A stretch of 53,567 nt of DNA from Myxococcaceae bacterium (GCA_016793725.1 JAEUJP010000136.1:1-53567), one strand, 5' to 3'; shown: positions 7,864-17,213, counted from the first letter of the stretch. The notes: generated by a model from the letters alone, not told the origin. A program made the numbers and translations.

Positions 7864-8964
7864 TCAGCGGTGCCCGAGGTACTGATCGCGGCACGATTCG
7901 GAGCAGAAAAACACCCGGCTGCTTCCCGAACTGCCCCCATCGGCTTCGGCCGACAGCGCCTGCGGGTCGATCATGACCTCCATGCCGCAGACGGGGTCGA
8001 CGGCGGTCTGTGGTGCCACGCGCGGCCCGGTCTCTTTCAGGCCCTTCACGTACGCGAGCAGCGTGACCAGGTCGGCCGACTCGATCACCCCGTCATAGGT
8101 GGGCATGCGCAGCGGGTAGCCGCGCACGCGCTTGGCGTCGGGTACCAAAATCGACTCGAGCAGGTAGCCTTCGTCGGCCTCGACGACGAGGCCGTTGTCG
8201 AGCTCGACCTTCTTGCCGAACAGGCCGCCGAGGGGCGGCGCGAGCGATGGGCTGTCGTGGCACGGCGCGCACGACAGCTGCGCCCACAGCTCTTCGCCGG
8301 TGCGGGCGCGAGGTGGAGCGGGCGGCGCACCGGCCTTCGCGAGCAGGGCGGCGTCGCGGGCCAGCGCGAGAAACTCTTCGCGGTGCTCGGAGTCGTAGAC
8401 GCCGCGCACGACGCCCGCCGCGTCGACCAGCACGAAGATGCTGCTGTGCACGATGGGGTCTACGCCCGAGTCGGCGGCCTCGGCGGTGACCTTGAAGCCC
8501 TCGAGCACGGCGGCGAGCGAGTCGGGCCTGGTGGCGAGCAGCGACCAGCGCTTCTCGGCGGGCGCCCACTTCTGGGCATAGGCGCCGAGGGTCATGACGT
8601 CGTCGTGCGCGGGGTCGACGCTGACCGAGACGAAGTGCACGTTCGCCTCAGTGAGGCGGCGCTGCAGCTGCACCATCTTGGCGGTGAGCAGGGGGCAGAC
8701 GCTCTTGCAGGTGGTGAAGATGAAGTTCACGACCCAGGGGCGGCCCTGCAGAGAGGCCTTGCTGACGCGGCCGCCGCGCTGATCCGGCAGGTCGAAGTCG
8801 GGAGCCGCCCAGAGCGGCTCGAGCTTGCGCGACTCGCCCTGGTGGGCGAGGCGTTCTGCCGCGGTCGTGCGCCGATCATGCGTGCGCGTGACCATGTAGC
8901 CCATGCCGACGACGGTGGCTCCGAAGAGAATGACGACGAGAAGTGCGCCGTGCTCGAGCTTCAT
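7864..8964 (-). CDS. SCO1/SenC - cytochrome c - YHS domain fusion protein
   Basis: This 366-aa protein has an N-terminal membrane anchor (about 8-25) and three joined modules. Residues about 45-205 are a SCO1 domain with C86-x3-C90 and H173, the copper ligands used in CuA maturation. Residues about 222-310 are a class I cytochrome c with C232-x2-C235-H236 and a likely Met287 ligand. Residues about 323-364 are a YHS domain (DPVCGMEV, C326, then C354-x3-C358), a small metal-binding module typical of heavy-metal and copper proteins. It is the first gene of the oxidase operon, 82 bases before the diheme cytochrome. SCO-cytochrome c fusions are known; the added YHS domain is unusual. The likely role is redox-linked copper insertion. 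Confidence 0.9.
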   Translation of the reverse strand: MKLEHGALLVVILFGATVVGMGYMVTRTHDRRTTAAERLAHQGESRKLEPLWAAPDFDLPDQRGGRVSKASLQGRPWVVNFIFTTCKSVCPLLTAKMVQLQRRLTEANVHFVSVSVDPAHDDVMTLGAYAQKWAPAEKRWSLLATRPDSLAAVLEGFKVTAEAADSGVDPIVHSSIFVLVDAAGVVRGVYDSEHREEFLALARDAALLAKAGAPPAPPRARTGEELWAQLSCAPCHDSPSLAPPLGGLFGKKVELDNGLVVEADEGYLLESILVPDAKRVRGYPLRMPTYDGVIESADLVTLLAYVKGLKETGPRVAPQTAVDPVCGMEVMIDPQALSAEADGGSSGSSRVFFCSESCRDQYLGHR

Positions 8965-8986
8965 GGGGTTCGTCGGTCGGGGGCTT

Positions 8987-9015
8987 GAAGTACCACGGGG
9001 CGGTCGTGGTACTTC
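8987..9015. promoter_or_regulatory. Perfect 11-bp inverted repeat between divergent genes
   Basis: GAAGTACCACG (8987-8997) and CGTGGTACTTC (9005-9015) are exact inverted copies with a 7-base spacer. They fill most of the 62-base gap between the divergent starts at 8964 (oxidase operon) and 9027 (MlaC-like gene). The position suggests an operator for a dimeric repressor, or a hairpin in a 5' leader. It ends 11 bases before the plus-strand ATG, where a ribosome site would lie. No regulator gene is adjacent. Confidence 0.6.
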
Positions 9016-9026
9016 CCACGTCCCCC

Positions 9027-9593
9027 ATGGTTCTGTCTCTGGTGCTCCTGTCCGTCGCTGCAGCTTCCCCTACTGATGTCGTCAAGACGGTGACACGCGA
9101 GCGCAGCGCTGCGGTATCGGGCGACAAGCTGGTCGACACGCTCGAGGCGCACGTCGACTTCGCCGAGCTGTCGAAGCGGGCGCTGGGCGACGAGTGGGCG
9201 AAGCTCGACAAGGCGAAGCAGCAAGAGGTCGTCTCGACCATGCGGTCGCTGCTCAAGGCGACGTGGCTGCAGAAGCTGCTCAGCGGCGATCGCAACGAGG
9301 CGACGAAGTTCGGGGCCGAGACGCTCGCCGACGACGGCGCGACGGTCGAGACCCTGGTCGACATCGGCGGCGACACGCTGCCGGTCGTCTACCACCTGCG
9401 CAAGAGCGGCACCGGGTGGAAGATTTACGACATCGTCACCGACGGCGCGTCGCTCATCGACCTGTACCGCGGCGAGTTCAAGAAGCAGCTCGCGAAGGGC
9501 GGCTACGACGGGCTCATGAAGACGTTGAAGGCGAAGGTCGCGCAGCAGCAGCAGGCGACGAAGCCGGCAACGGCGACGGCCGCGACGCGCTGA
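9027..9593 (+). CDS. MlaC/Ttg2D-family phospholipid-binding protein
   Basis: This 188-aa periplasmic protein has a short signal peptide (about residues 1-15). The rest fits the MlaC (Ttg2D, toluene-tolerance) family: a DFAELSKRALGDEWAKL segment (F-x5-ALG-x-W), helices with repeated LLKATWL, and a WKIYDIVTDGASLIDLYRGEF block near the end, close to the family's V-Y-D-V-x-V-x-G-x-S-L wording. MlaC shuttles phospholipids between the outer membrane and the inner-membrane MlaFEDB transporter. No other mla genes are in the window. The ATG at 9027 follows no clear Shine-Dalgarno. A polar Gln- and Ala-rich tail closes the protein. Confidence 0.85.
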   Translation: MVLSLVLLSVAAASPTDVVKTVTRERSAAVSGDKLVDTLEAHVDFAELSKRALGDEWAKLDKAKQQEVVSTMRSLLKATWLQKLLSGDRNEATKFGAETLADDGATVETLVDIGGDTLPVVYHLRKSGTGWKIYDIVTDGASLIDLYRGEFKKQLAKGGYDGLMKTLKAKVAQQQQATKPATATAATR

Positions 9594-9594
9594 G

Positions 9595-9607
9595 CGCCCT
9601 GAGGGCG
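9595..9607 (+). terminator. Weak hairpin after the MlaC-like gene
   Basis: CGCCC-TGA-GGGCG forms a five-base-pair stem with a three-base loop two bases after the stop codon. No T-run follows, so it is a poor intrinsic terminator. The remaining 250 bases up to 9855 show nothing else I can support. Confidence 0.3.
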
Positions 9608-9854
9608 AGCTCCATCTCGATTCGCCTGCCGTCGCGAACGGCCGCGGCAACCGCCGCAGAACCTCACGCGCCCAGCCAGGCGAGCGGTCTTGCGGTGGAC
9701 TCAGCGCCCATCGCCCTCGAGGTGCTTCTCGTTCGTCGACAGGGCGACGGGCCCGCGCCACTTCACGCCCTCGAAGACGTGCTGCCCAGCCAAGCCACTC
9801 CGGGCCGCGCAGTTGCTCGCGATTCCCCGAGCTGCTCCCGCACCAGTCGATGAG

Positions 9855-12390
9855 CTACTGCACGACCTGTACGAAGCTCTGCGAACCAGACATCACCGGC
9901 ACGCCGAGCTGACCCACGCCGTTGTAGCCCCAGCACTTCACCTTGCCGCGCGCCGTCAGCGCGCAGGTGTGAGAGCCGCTGGTCTCGATCGACACGATCG
10001 GCTCGCTGATCGCGACGTCGACCGCGGCTGCCGACACGTCGGGCACGTCACGGCCGAGCTGCCCGAACAGGTTGCTGCCCCAGCAGCGAACCCCGTTGGT
10101 GCCGTAGAGCGCACAGCCGTACTCGGCGCTGCCCACGAGCTGCCGTGGGAAGAGCGGGGCCCCTGGCACGGGCGCTGGTGCACGGTCGAGCGCCCAACAC
10201 CAGACATTGCCGTCGTCGAGTGCCGCGCACGCACCACGGCGCTCGCGGTCTTGTTGTTTGAACTGTGATGACGACAGCGTGCGCGCGGGCCGCGGCAACG
10301 CAAACGACTCGATGGGCTCGAGCCACTCGCTGACGCTGCTCACGCCCCCGTCCGTCCACAGCACGTAGCCCGGCGTCGCGTGCTGGCGAACGTCGCCGAC
10401 GCGGTGGTCGGCCCCGCGCAGCAGCTCGGTGCCTCGCCGCGCGACGAGGCTGCCGCCGAAGAACGCGAGCGCATCGGTCGCGATGCCCTGAAACGGCACG
10501 CTCAGGCCGGGCGCCGACCAGCACTTCACCTCGCCCGCAGTCGTTCGCAGGCACGGGGGGCTGAGCTCCGCGATGGAGGCGGCCGGCCCCAGGTCGCGCA
10601 GTCCGTTCGCGATGCCACCATCGGGCAGTGGTTCCGGCGAGCCCCAGCTCCAGACGCGGCCGTTCGCGACGGCGTAGGTCTGTGCCCAGGAGCCGAAGAC
10701 GTCGATGCTCTGCGGCATTCTTCCGAGCCCTAACTTCTCGACCGGCCCTGGCGTCGCCGCCTCGACGACGCCGCGCGGCTGAACGCTGCGGTCGCCGAGC
10801 TGGCCGAACTTGTTGTCGCCGCGGCAGTAGACGTCGCCCGTAGCGGTGAGACCGCACATTCCCGCCGCGACGTGCAAGAGCCCGAGCAGGTCTTCGACCT
10901 TTCGCTCCGAGCCGATCAACCGCACGAACGCGGGTGAAGGTTGGCGCGTCGCGTTCGCGAGGACCCCGCATGAGATTCCGCCTCCCGTGTGCGCCCTGCA
11001 TGCGCCGGGGCCATTCGCCAGCGCGACGACGCCTCCGTCGTGGAGCAGGGTGAGCCCGCCGTCGTGACGGATTGCCTCGACGGCACCCGAGGGCAGCAGC
11101 GCCACGGCGGTGGTGCCGCTGCCCCAGGTGTTGTCGGTGAGCACCCACCTCGCTCGGAGTCTCGCTGAAGGACGGCGCGTAGTCGCCGGTACCACAGCGA
11201 ACGCCGCCGTCGGTCGTCGCCCAGCACCGGCCGCGGCTGTACAAGTCGGCGGCGCCTGCGTCGACCACCGTCGTCAACGTGCCGTTGAAGTGCTCGATGG
11301 CTCCGCTCGCGAGCAACGCGGTCACACCCCCATTCAGAACGGCGAGCTCGACGGCGGCTGCAGAGAACGGCACGACCGCCGGCCCGGCCGAGGCCCACTG
11401 CGACTCACCACTCGAGCACCTCACCTCGCCGCTCTGCGAGATGGCGCAGGTCGTGAGCCAGTCTGACGACAGGCCGTGCATGCCTTCGAGCCAGTCGACG
11501 GCTTGCGGGGGCCTCGTGACCTGAAACGCGGAGCTCCAGCCGAGCGGCGTGCCCCAGCACCGCACCTTGCCGCTGCGCGCCTGAGCGCACACGTGGGCAG
11601 CTCCGACCGCGAGCTCGGTGTAGCTGCAGTCTTCGCCGGCGCCGGGCCGCGGCCGCTGCTCGCAGCGCCCCGCGAGGCACACGGCGGCGCTCGCGCAGGT
11701 GCCCTCACCGCACGGTGTGCCGTCGGTCACCGGCTGCGTCGTGCAGCCCATCGCCGGGTCGCACGCGGCGACGAGGCAGGGGTCGTCGACCACACACTCG
11801 CGCGGCAGGTGGGCGCAGCGCGTGCTCGCTTCGGGCGAACAGAGGTCGACCGTGCAAGCGTCGCCGTCGTCGCACGACTCGAACGCGCCCTTGCACACGC
11901 CGGCCGTGCACGAACCGTTCGTCACGCACGCGTCGGAGCACGCCGTGCCATCGGGCTGAACGCTCTCGACGCACCGCGCGTTCGCGCCGTCGTACGAGGC
12001 CATGCGGCACGCATCGATGGTGCCGCACGGTGCGACACCTTCGCCGCGGAGCACGACCTCGACCGGGCCCGCCTCGCTGTCGAGCCGCAGCCGGCCCGCC
12101 GCCGCACCGGGCGAGGTGGGCGCGAACGCGACGGTGACGTTCACCTCACCACCACCCGGCAGCGACAGCGCCGGCTCGGTCGCGAAGGGTGCGGCCGTCG
12201 AGATCGTGAGCTGGAGGTCAACGAGACCTTCGTTTCGCACCGACACCGCGCGGTGCAGCACGGCGCCCATGGGCACGGCTCCGAAATCGAGCTGGGCGCC
12301 GGCGCGAAGCGACACCCGCGCCTGGGACACGGGCGGCTCACATCGGCATGCGGTGAGGGTGCAGATGAATGTGACGGCAAATACGCGCAC
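9855..12390 (-). pseudogene. RCC1-repeat lipoprotein gene interrupted by a frameshift
   Basis: The first part starts at GTG 12390 with a lipoprotein signal (lipobox LTAC). A choice-of-anchor-D/ASH-like beta domain follows (LDFGAVPMG ... VVLRGEGVAP), then a Cys-rich region, then RCC1-type blade motifs of the kind VRCWG. At about 11144-11146 the reading moves to another minus frame that continues with RCC1 blades (VKCWG, VRCWGSNLFGQLG) to the stop at 9855. Removing one G from the GGG there restores a smooth reading (TPSEVVLTDNTWG). As written, the first frame runs on as non-protein-like sequence to 10048. This is either a real inactivating insertion, a phase-variable tract of only three Gs (unlikely), or a sequencing error. 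The intact protein would be a surface-anchored beta-propeller of about 840 aa. Confidence 0.8.
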
Positions 12391-12443
12391 GCAGAACCAG
12401 TTACACGTGGGCGGCTTGCTGTGTGCATCGCTGGCGCCGCGAG

Positions 12444-12575
12444 TCACGAGCGCAGTCGCACCGGGTCACTACTGCGGTAGAGGCCCTCGCGAACCTCGGT
12501 GCTCGCCGCGAGCGTTGCGACGAGCGCGTCCACGCGCAGATCGCGGATCTGGCGACAGCTCAAGATGTCGGGCAC
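12444..12575 (-). CDS. Possible 43-aa ORF
   Basis: This short GTG-initiated frame lies between two lipoprotein genes. It reads with ordinary amino-acid balance (VPDILSCRQIRDLRVDAL, then LVATLAASTEV) and GC-rich third positions. The region above it to 12636 reads as Arg/Ser-rich and unlike protein, so it could also be the tail of a decayed gene. It has no recognisable domain and no clear ribosome site. Confidence 0.25.
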   Translation of the reverse strand: MPDILSCRQIRDLRVDALVATLAASTEVREGLYRSSDPVRLRS

Positions 12576-12635
12576 GCGGCGCTCGCGTGACCTCGACGCC
12601 CGGTGCGACGTCGAGGCCGCGTTGCGCGGTGGGGG

Positions 12636-15080
12636 TCAGCTTCCGCCGAGCACGCTGGAGCAACCGCACGCTCCGGCGCCCATCGGCGAGCTCATCACGG
12701 CCTCGCCCGCCGCAGCGCTCGCGCTCATGTTCGCGCACTGCATCGCCTCGCACTGCGCGACGGGCAGGTTCGGCACGACGACGCCCGTGCGCGGGCAGTT
12801 GCAGTTCGGTTTCTCTTCGGCGCACAGCATGACCGACTGGCCGGCGCAGGTGGAGTCGATGGGCGCGCCGCCCGCCGCGCACGAGAGCAGCGCCGAGCCC
12901 GGGAACGTGCTGGTGCCCGTGTCGTCGGGAGCGGGAAGAATGGTGCCCGGGTCGGGCTGGCTCGGCGGCACCGGCGTGCCCCCGCGGCTCGGCAGCCACC
13001 CCATACACTGCGCGAACGCCGTGCTCGGGTCGTCGCCGCCCGTGCAGCCGTTGTTGCAGCTGCCCGATTCCATGCCGCAGTCTTCTGCGCCGCCGCTGTT
13101 GCACTCGGGGTCGTCCGCGCAGTCAGACGTCTCACCTTCGCAGGGCCAACCCCCGCCCGCGCAAGTGCCGTCGCTGCCACCACTTCCGCCGCTTCCCGCA
13201 GAGCCGCTGCCTGCCGTGCCGCTGCCGCTGCCCGCCGTACCGCTGCCGCTGCCCGCCGTGCCGCTGCCGCTGCCCGCAGTGCCGCTGCCGCTGCCGCTGC
13301 CCGCCGTGCCGCCGGGGTTGGTGCCGCTGCTGCCGGCGCTCCCCGACGTGCTCCCGGTGCCACCGCCTGCGCCCGACGCCGGGTCGCCTGGAAACATGTC
13401 GGGGTTGTCGGTGTTGTAGATGACGACTTCGGTGCCCTCGACGACGACGTAGAAGTTGTACGTGTTCGGGTCGGTGTCGTCTTGTCGGCGCACGTACGTT
13501 TCACACGGGCCGCCCCTCACCGTGCACATCTGAAACGTATACCGCCCGTCGTCGCTGCCCTCGGCGAACGGGTTGCAGCTCGCTCCGCCGCCGACTCCGC
13601 CGCCGACCTCGCCCGTTGCGCCCGAGCCTGGCTGCAGCGCCGCCGTGCACTCGAGAATTCGGCTCGCTTCGCTGCGGTCGCCGCGCACTGCGTCGAGCAC
13701 GCACGACGCGCGGGTCGCGCTGGAGCCAATCGAAACGCCGCCGCCGCCCGCCTTGCTGCCCGAGCCCGATGAGCCGCCGCCGGGCGAGCCGGCGCCGCCC
13801 GGGGGTGGCGACGAGCCGTTGGGGCCACACTTCTTCGCGGCGGCCGAAGAGACGAGCAGCGGCGTCGACAGGCCCTTGCCGAGCACGAGGTGGTCGCTGC
13901 GGGCGGCGCCGCAGCCCGTATCGCAGCGCAGCTTCTCGCCGACGAGGCCGGTGCCGTCGAGCACCAGGTCGACTCCGAAGCACGGCATGGTCAGCGCCTC
14001 GAGCACGGCGGGGAGCAGGTTCGGCGTCCACCCTCCCTTTGCGTCGCGCATGACGAGCAGCCGCGTCGAGAGCGCCGACTTGAGGTCTTCGGTCGCGCGC
14101 TGACCCTTGCTCGTGATCGCGACGAGGCGGCCCGTGCGCGGGTCGAGAAAAAACAGGCCGGTTCGGTGAAGCAACGAGCCCTGCTGCGCGGCGGCCGCCG
14201 CGAGCGTCTTGCCGTGCAGCAGCAGCCAATTGAGGCCCGGCTTCGAAGTCGAGAACGCGCGCGTCTGATCAGCCACCAGCAGAATCGGCACCGCCATGAG
14301 CTGGCGGAAGCGCGAGGCGAACGCCGGAGCCGAGCGGCCCGCGAGCATGCGCTCGACGGTGAGCTCGGTCTGCAACACGAGCGCGCCTTCGAGCAGGCGC
14401 AGCTGGCGTTGGCTCAGGCAGCTCAGGTGCTGCTGCAGCGCCTCGATGAGCGGCAGCGCCTGGGCGTCGTTCTCGAGGAGCGCGGCCTTGAGGTAGCGGT
14501 CGAGGGTGCCCTGAATGACGAGGTCGCCGGCGCAGCGCGGGTCGGCCCACAGCGACTGAACCTCGGTGTGGAGCGACGGCACCTGGCGGCTCAGGCCACG
14601 CGAGAGCTCGTAGACCGCGACCGTGAGCGGGAAGGCGCCCGAGGTGCCGACCGTGACGAGCTGGGGCAGCGCCGCAGCGCGGGCATCGACGAGCGCGGCC
14701 TCGAGCTTCTTCGCAGCGTCGCGCTGCTTCGTCTGGAGGTTGGCGACCTGGCTCTTGGTGTCGGCGATGCGCTTCGCGTCGTCTTCGGCCGAGTCGCGGG
14801 CAACCTTCAGTCGCGGGTCGCCGGGGCTCTTCTTTTCGATCGCCGTGATGAGCATGCGCTTGACGGCGAGGTCCTGCGCGACGCGGCGGCGCGGCTCGAC
14901 GAGGAGCTGAAGTGCGTGCGCGGCCGAGCGCTCGTTCTTCTGTGCCTGCGCGAGCGCGGCCAGGTGCCCCGCGGGCGTGAGGCCCTGCGACGCAGCCGAG
15001 GTTTCGGTATCGGGGGCGAGCTCTTGCGGCCCACAGCCGATGAGCAGGGCGAGGGCGATCAGCAGCTGCTGACGTTTCAT
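12636..15080 (-). CDS. Lipoprotein with Gly/Ser repeat linker and Cys-rich C-terminus
   Basis: This 814-aa lipoprotein has a lipobox LLIGC (Cys16) after MKRQQLLIALAL. Residues about 25-130 are charged and helical, probably coiled coil. Residues about 130-420 form an alpha/beta-looking globular part of unknown family. Several Gly/Ser tracts follow, the last made of repeated GTAGSGS heptads, then a Cys-rich tail (about 630-814). I chose the ATG at 15080 because it gives the only lipoprotein signal. Low-complexity linkers between a folded part and a Cys-rich domain suggest a cell-surface or secreted architecture. I recognise no enzymatic motif. Confidence 0.7.
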   Translation of the reverse strand: MKRQQLLIALALLIGCGPQELAPDTETSAASQGLTPAGHLAALAQAQKNERSAAHALQLLVEPRRRVAQDLAVKRMLITAIEKKSPGDPRLKVARDSAEDDAKRIADTKSQVANLQTKQRDAAKKLEAALVDARAAALPQLVTVGTSGAFPLTVAVYELSRGLSRQVPSLHTEVQSLWADPRCAGDLVIQGTLDRYLKAALLENDAQALPLIEALQQHLSCLSQRQLRLLEGALVLQTELTVERMLAGRSAPAFASRFRQLMAVPILLVADQTRAFSTSKPGLNWLLLHGKTLAAAAAQQGSLLHRTGLFFLDPRTGRLVAITSKGQRATEDLKSALSTRLLVMRDAKGGWTPNLLPAVLEALTMPCFGVDLVLDGTGLVGEKLRCDTGCGAARSDHLVLGKGLSTPLLVSSAAAKKCGPNGSSPPPGGAGSPGGGSSGSGSKAGGGGVSIGSSATRASCVLDAVRGDRSEASRILECTAALQPGSGATGEVGGGVGGGASCNPFAEGSDDGRYTFQMCTVRGGPCETYVRRQDDTDPNTYNFYVVVEGTEVVIYNTDNPDMFPGDPASGAGGGTGSTSGSAGSSGTNPGGTAGSGSGSGTAGSGSGTAGSGSGTAGSGSGTAGSGSAGSGGSGGSDGTCAGGGWPCEGETSDCADDPECNSGGAEDCGMESGSCNNGCTGGDDPSTAFAQCMGWLPSRGGTPVPPSQPDPGTILPAPDDTGTSTFPGSALLSCAAGGAPIDSTCAGQSVMLCAEEKPNCNCPRTGVVVPNLPVAQCEAMQCANMSASAAAGEAVMSSPMGAGACGCSSVLGGS
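13205..13310 (-). repeat. 21-bp tandem repeat encoding GTAGSGS heptads
   Basis: Inside the preceding lipoprotein gene about five 21-bp units (gctgccgctgcccgccgtgc-like on the plus strand) encode Gly-Thr-Ala-Gly-Ser-Gly-Ser. One unit carries an extra six bases (one more GS). The unit keeps frame, so copy-number change would alter linker length without breaking the protein. Confidence 0.75.
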
Positions 15081-15162
15081 GGTTCGGGCTCCAGAGAGAG
15101 AGAGCGCTGAGCGCCGTGCAAGTGCAGTTCCGACGGTGTGCCTCAGGGCAACCGCGGCGCGA

Positions 15163-15198
15163 TTGTCGGGTCGAGCCGACAAGCTGCGGGTTCGAACC
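15163..15198. promoter_or_regulatory. Inverted repeat and palindrome upstream of the 15080 gene
   Basis: TTGTCGG (15163-15169) and CCGACAA (15176-15182) are exact inverted arms around a six-base loop. Seven bases later comes a perfect 10-base palindrome GGTTCGAACC (15189-15198). They lie in the 168-base gap between the porin stop (15249) and the lipoprotein start (15080), both on the minus strand. The hairpin could end porin transcription or be a regulator site; there is no T-run. Confidence 0.35.
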
Positions 15199-15248
15199 TG
15201 AAGGCGCGCGCGGTCACTGAGCTCGGTGGCCGTCGCACGGTCGCCGCC

Positions 15249-16655
15249 TCAGTAGCTCACCTGCACCTGCAGCCGCGTCCAGTGGCCGTACTCGCTCCGG
15301 TACGTCTTGTCGTTGGTGCGGTCGGTGACGAGGTAGGCGAGCACGAGCTCGAGCGACCGGTTCACCTGCAGCTCGACGCCCGCCTCGACCTCGCGCACCT
15401 GGTAGTACGGCGAGTTGGTCACGAACTTCTTGCCGCCGTCGTACATCGTGCCGCGCACGTACGGCGTGAGCGCCACCGCGCCCAGCACGTCGTCGACCTT
15501 GTACATGAGCTGCGCGTACCCCCCGTAGAGCAGCCGGTCGTCGAGCACGTACCGCTGGTCGCCCAGGCCGAGCTGCGGGCCGACGCCGACCGTGTACTCG
15601 AACTGGAACCCGAAGGGCTTCGGGTACCAGACCGCGGTGATGAACGCCCGCGCGTCGCGAAACGTGTTCGACGTGCGCATCGAGACGATGTCGGTGCCGT
15701 CGGGGTGCTTGCCGACCTTCACCGTCGCCTGCCCCCAATACCCGCCACCGCCGAGCTCGAAGAACTGGCTGCCCACCGCGAACGGCCACGTGACACGCCC
15801 GATGACGTGGGGAAACTTGTTGAGGTCGAGGCGGTTCGCGGTCTGGCCGTTGTACGCACCGACCGCTACGACGCCGTAGTCGCCCGAGCCCTTCAGCCCC
15901 GAGTCGACGAGGTGCTTGAACCGCGCGCGAATGTGAGCGGGCGCCCAGTAGAAGAAGACCCCGAGGTCGCGCTCGTCTTTCACCGCGCTGTTGAGCGCGT
16001 CGTTGCGGTCGAGCGGCAGCCGGTTCTGGCTCGACTGCATGTTCTCGAAGCCGTAGGGCACCTTCGACTGCCCGACGCGAAAGCGGAACTCTTTCTGCGC
16101 GTCGAGAAAGACGTCGGCGTACCAGTCGCGCAGAATCGACACGCCGAGCTGGTCGTCGATGGCAGACGCGAAGTCGGGCTGAAAATAGACCGAGACGCGC
16201 GGGTGCACGTCGCCGAACAGAATGACGCGGGCCCGGCGAATCAAGAAGCCGCCGCCCCCGCCCATCGACTTGTCGGCCTGCTCGTTGATGGCCTTGTCGT
16301 TGTAGACCGCGCCGGGCAGGTTGACGCGAACCTGGGTGTAGCCCCTGATGTTGAGGCGCTCGTACCAGTGCGATGGCGTCGGGGGCTCGGGGGCCGGTGG
16401 GGCTGCCGGCGCGGGGGCAGGCTCGCTCGGCCTTCGCAGCGCCTCGAGCTCGGCCTCGTGCCGCGCCAGCAGGTCGAGCGCCTGCCGCAAGCGCTCGCGG
16501 AGCTCGGCGTCGCTCGCTCCCGAGAGGTCTGACGAGGGCGCTCGCGACGGAGCCGCGGCGACGCCGCCGTCGGCCGGGTCGGTGGCCATAGGCAGCTGCA
16601 GGAACAGCGCGAGCGTGAGGGTCGTGAGCACGGGCGACGCAGATACGTGGCCCAT
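15249..16655 (-). CDS. Phosphate-selective-type porin (OprO/OprP family)
   Basis: This 468-aa protein has a signal peptide (about 1-24), then a Pro/Ala-rich, partly coiled-coil segment (about 45-95), then a beta-barrel. Barrel evidence includes alternating polar and hydrophobic strands, an INIRGYTQVR-like first strand, the GFLIRRARVILFGDVHPRVSVYF block, a DWYADV...F-x-FRVGQSKVPYGFENMQSS block typical of the OprO/OprP porin family, and a C-terminal aromatic residue (VQVSY). The LDRNDALNSAVKDERDLG segment also matches that family. It should form an outer-membrane trimeric channel for anions such as phosphate. No pst or pho genes are adjacent, so the substrate is inferred from family only. Confidence 0.85.
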   Translation of the reverse strand: MGHVSASPVLTTLTLALFLQLPMATDPADGGVAAAPSRAPSSDLSGASDAELRERLRQALDLLARHEAELEALRRPSEPAPAPAAPPAPEPPTPSHWYERLNIRGYTQVRVNLPGAVYNDKAINEQADKSMGGGGGFLIRRARVILFGDVHPRVSVYFQPDFASAIDDQLGVSILRDWYADVFLDAQKEFRFRVGQSKVPYGFENMQSSQNRLPLDRNDALNSAVKDERDLGVFFYWAPAHIRARFKHLVDSGLKGSGDYGVVAVGAYNGQTANRLDLNKFPHVIGRVTWPFAVGSQFFELGGGGYWGQATVKVGKHPDGTDIVSMRTSNTFRDARAFITAVWYPKPFGFQFEYTVGVGPQLGLGDQRYVLDDRLLYGGYAQLMYKVDDVLGAVALTPYVRGTMYDGGKKFVTNSPYYQVREVEAGVELQVNRSLELVLAYLVTDRTNDKTYRSEYGHWTRLQVQVSY

Positions 16656-16739
16656 TCGCGACCTTCGCGACGCGAAGGTGAACTCGGAGTGAGGACGAGG
16701 TCACGGTTGTGTGACGACGGGGGTGTACCTGGGGGTCGC

Positions 16740-17213
16740 TCAGCAGGCGCCGGCCCAGCACGTGAGGTCGGTGCCGCCTGACGCCTTGGCGAGCGCGGCG
16801 GCGGCAACCCTCACGTCGCCTTCGAACGCGAACGCGTCGGTCGTGACGAGCACGACGCGATCACCGAGGCGGAAGCCGCCGCGCAGCGGCCAGGTCTTCT
16901 CGAGCTCGCCGCGCGCACCGCCGGGGGTCTCGCGGAACCGCTTCATGCGCTCTCGCGCCGCCGCTTCGCTCGCATACCGGCTGACGATGATGCGCAGCCT
17001 GGGGAAGAGGTCTGTCGAGCCCTTGACGGGCTTCGTCGACTTCGCCGCCTGGCAGGTCGAGCCCGCCGCGCCGAAGTGCAGCTCTTCGCCGGTGCTGCAC
17101 TCGGTGGCCGGGGCGAGCTTGAAGCCGCTGGCGGCCGCCCACACCTCGAGGGCGCGGGGCAGCGGGGCGGGCTCGGCGGCTGCGGCGAACAGCAAGGCAG
17201 AGACGAAGAGCAT
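16740..17213 (-). CDS. Hypothetical secreted protein
   Basis: This 157-aa protein has a signal peptide (MLFVSALLFAAAAEPAPLP). The mature part has four cysteines, two mid-protein (CSTGEELHFGAAGSTC) and two near the C-terminus (CWAGAC), that could form two disulfides. Strands such as LRIIVSRYASEAAARERMKRF suggest a small alpha/beta domain. I recognise no family. The start follows from the signal peptide; a longer frame upstream is low-complexity. Confidence 0.6.
   Translation of the reverse strand: MLFVSALLFAAAAEPAPLPRALEVWAAASGFKLAPATECSTGEELHFGAAGSTCQAAKSTKPVKGSTDLFPRLRIIVSRYASEAAARERMKRFRETPGGARGELEKTWPLRGGFRLGDRVVLVTTDAFAFEGDVRVAAAALAKASGGTDLTCWAGAC

Noticed and set aside
13205..13310. Short direct repeats that could be a CRISPR or an origin iteron array
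   Set aside because: They are contiguous 21-base coding repeats without spacers, and no replication genes are near.
15163..15205. Possible tRNA: a stem-loop followed by GGTTCGAACC, like a T-loop
   Set aside because: The bases beside TTCGAAC do not pair into a 5-base T-stem, and no acceptor stem or anticodon arm can be drawn around it.
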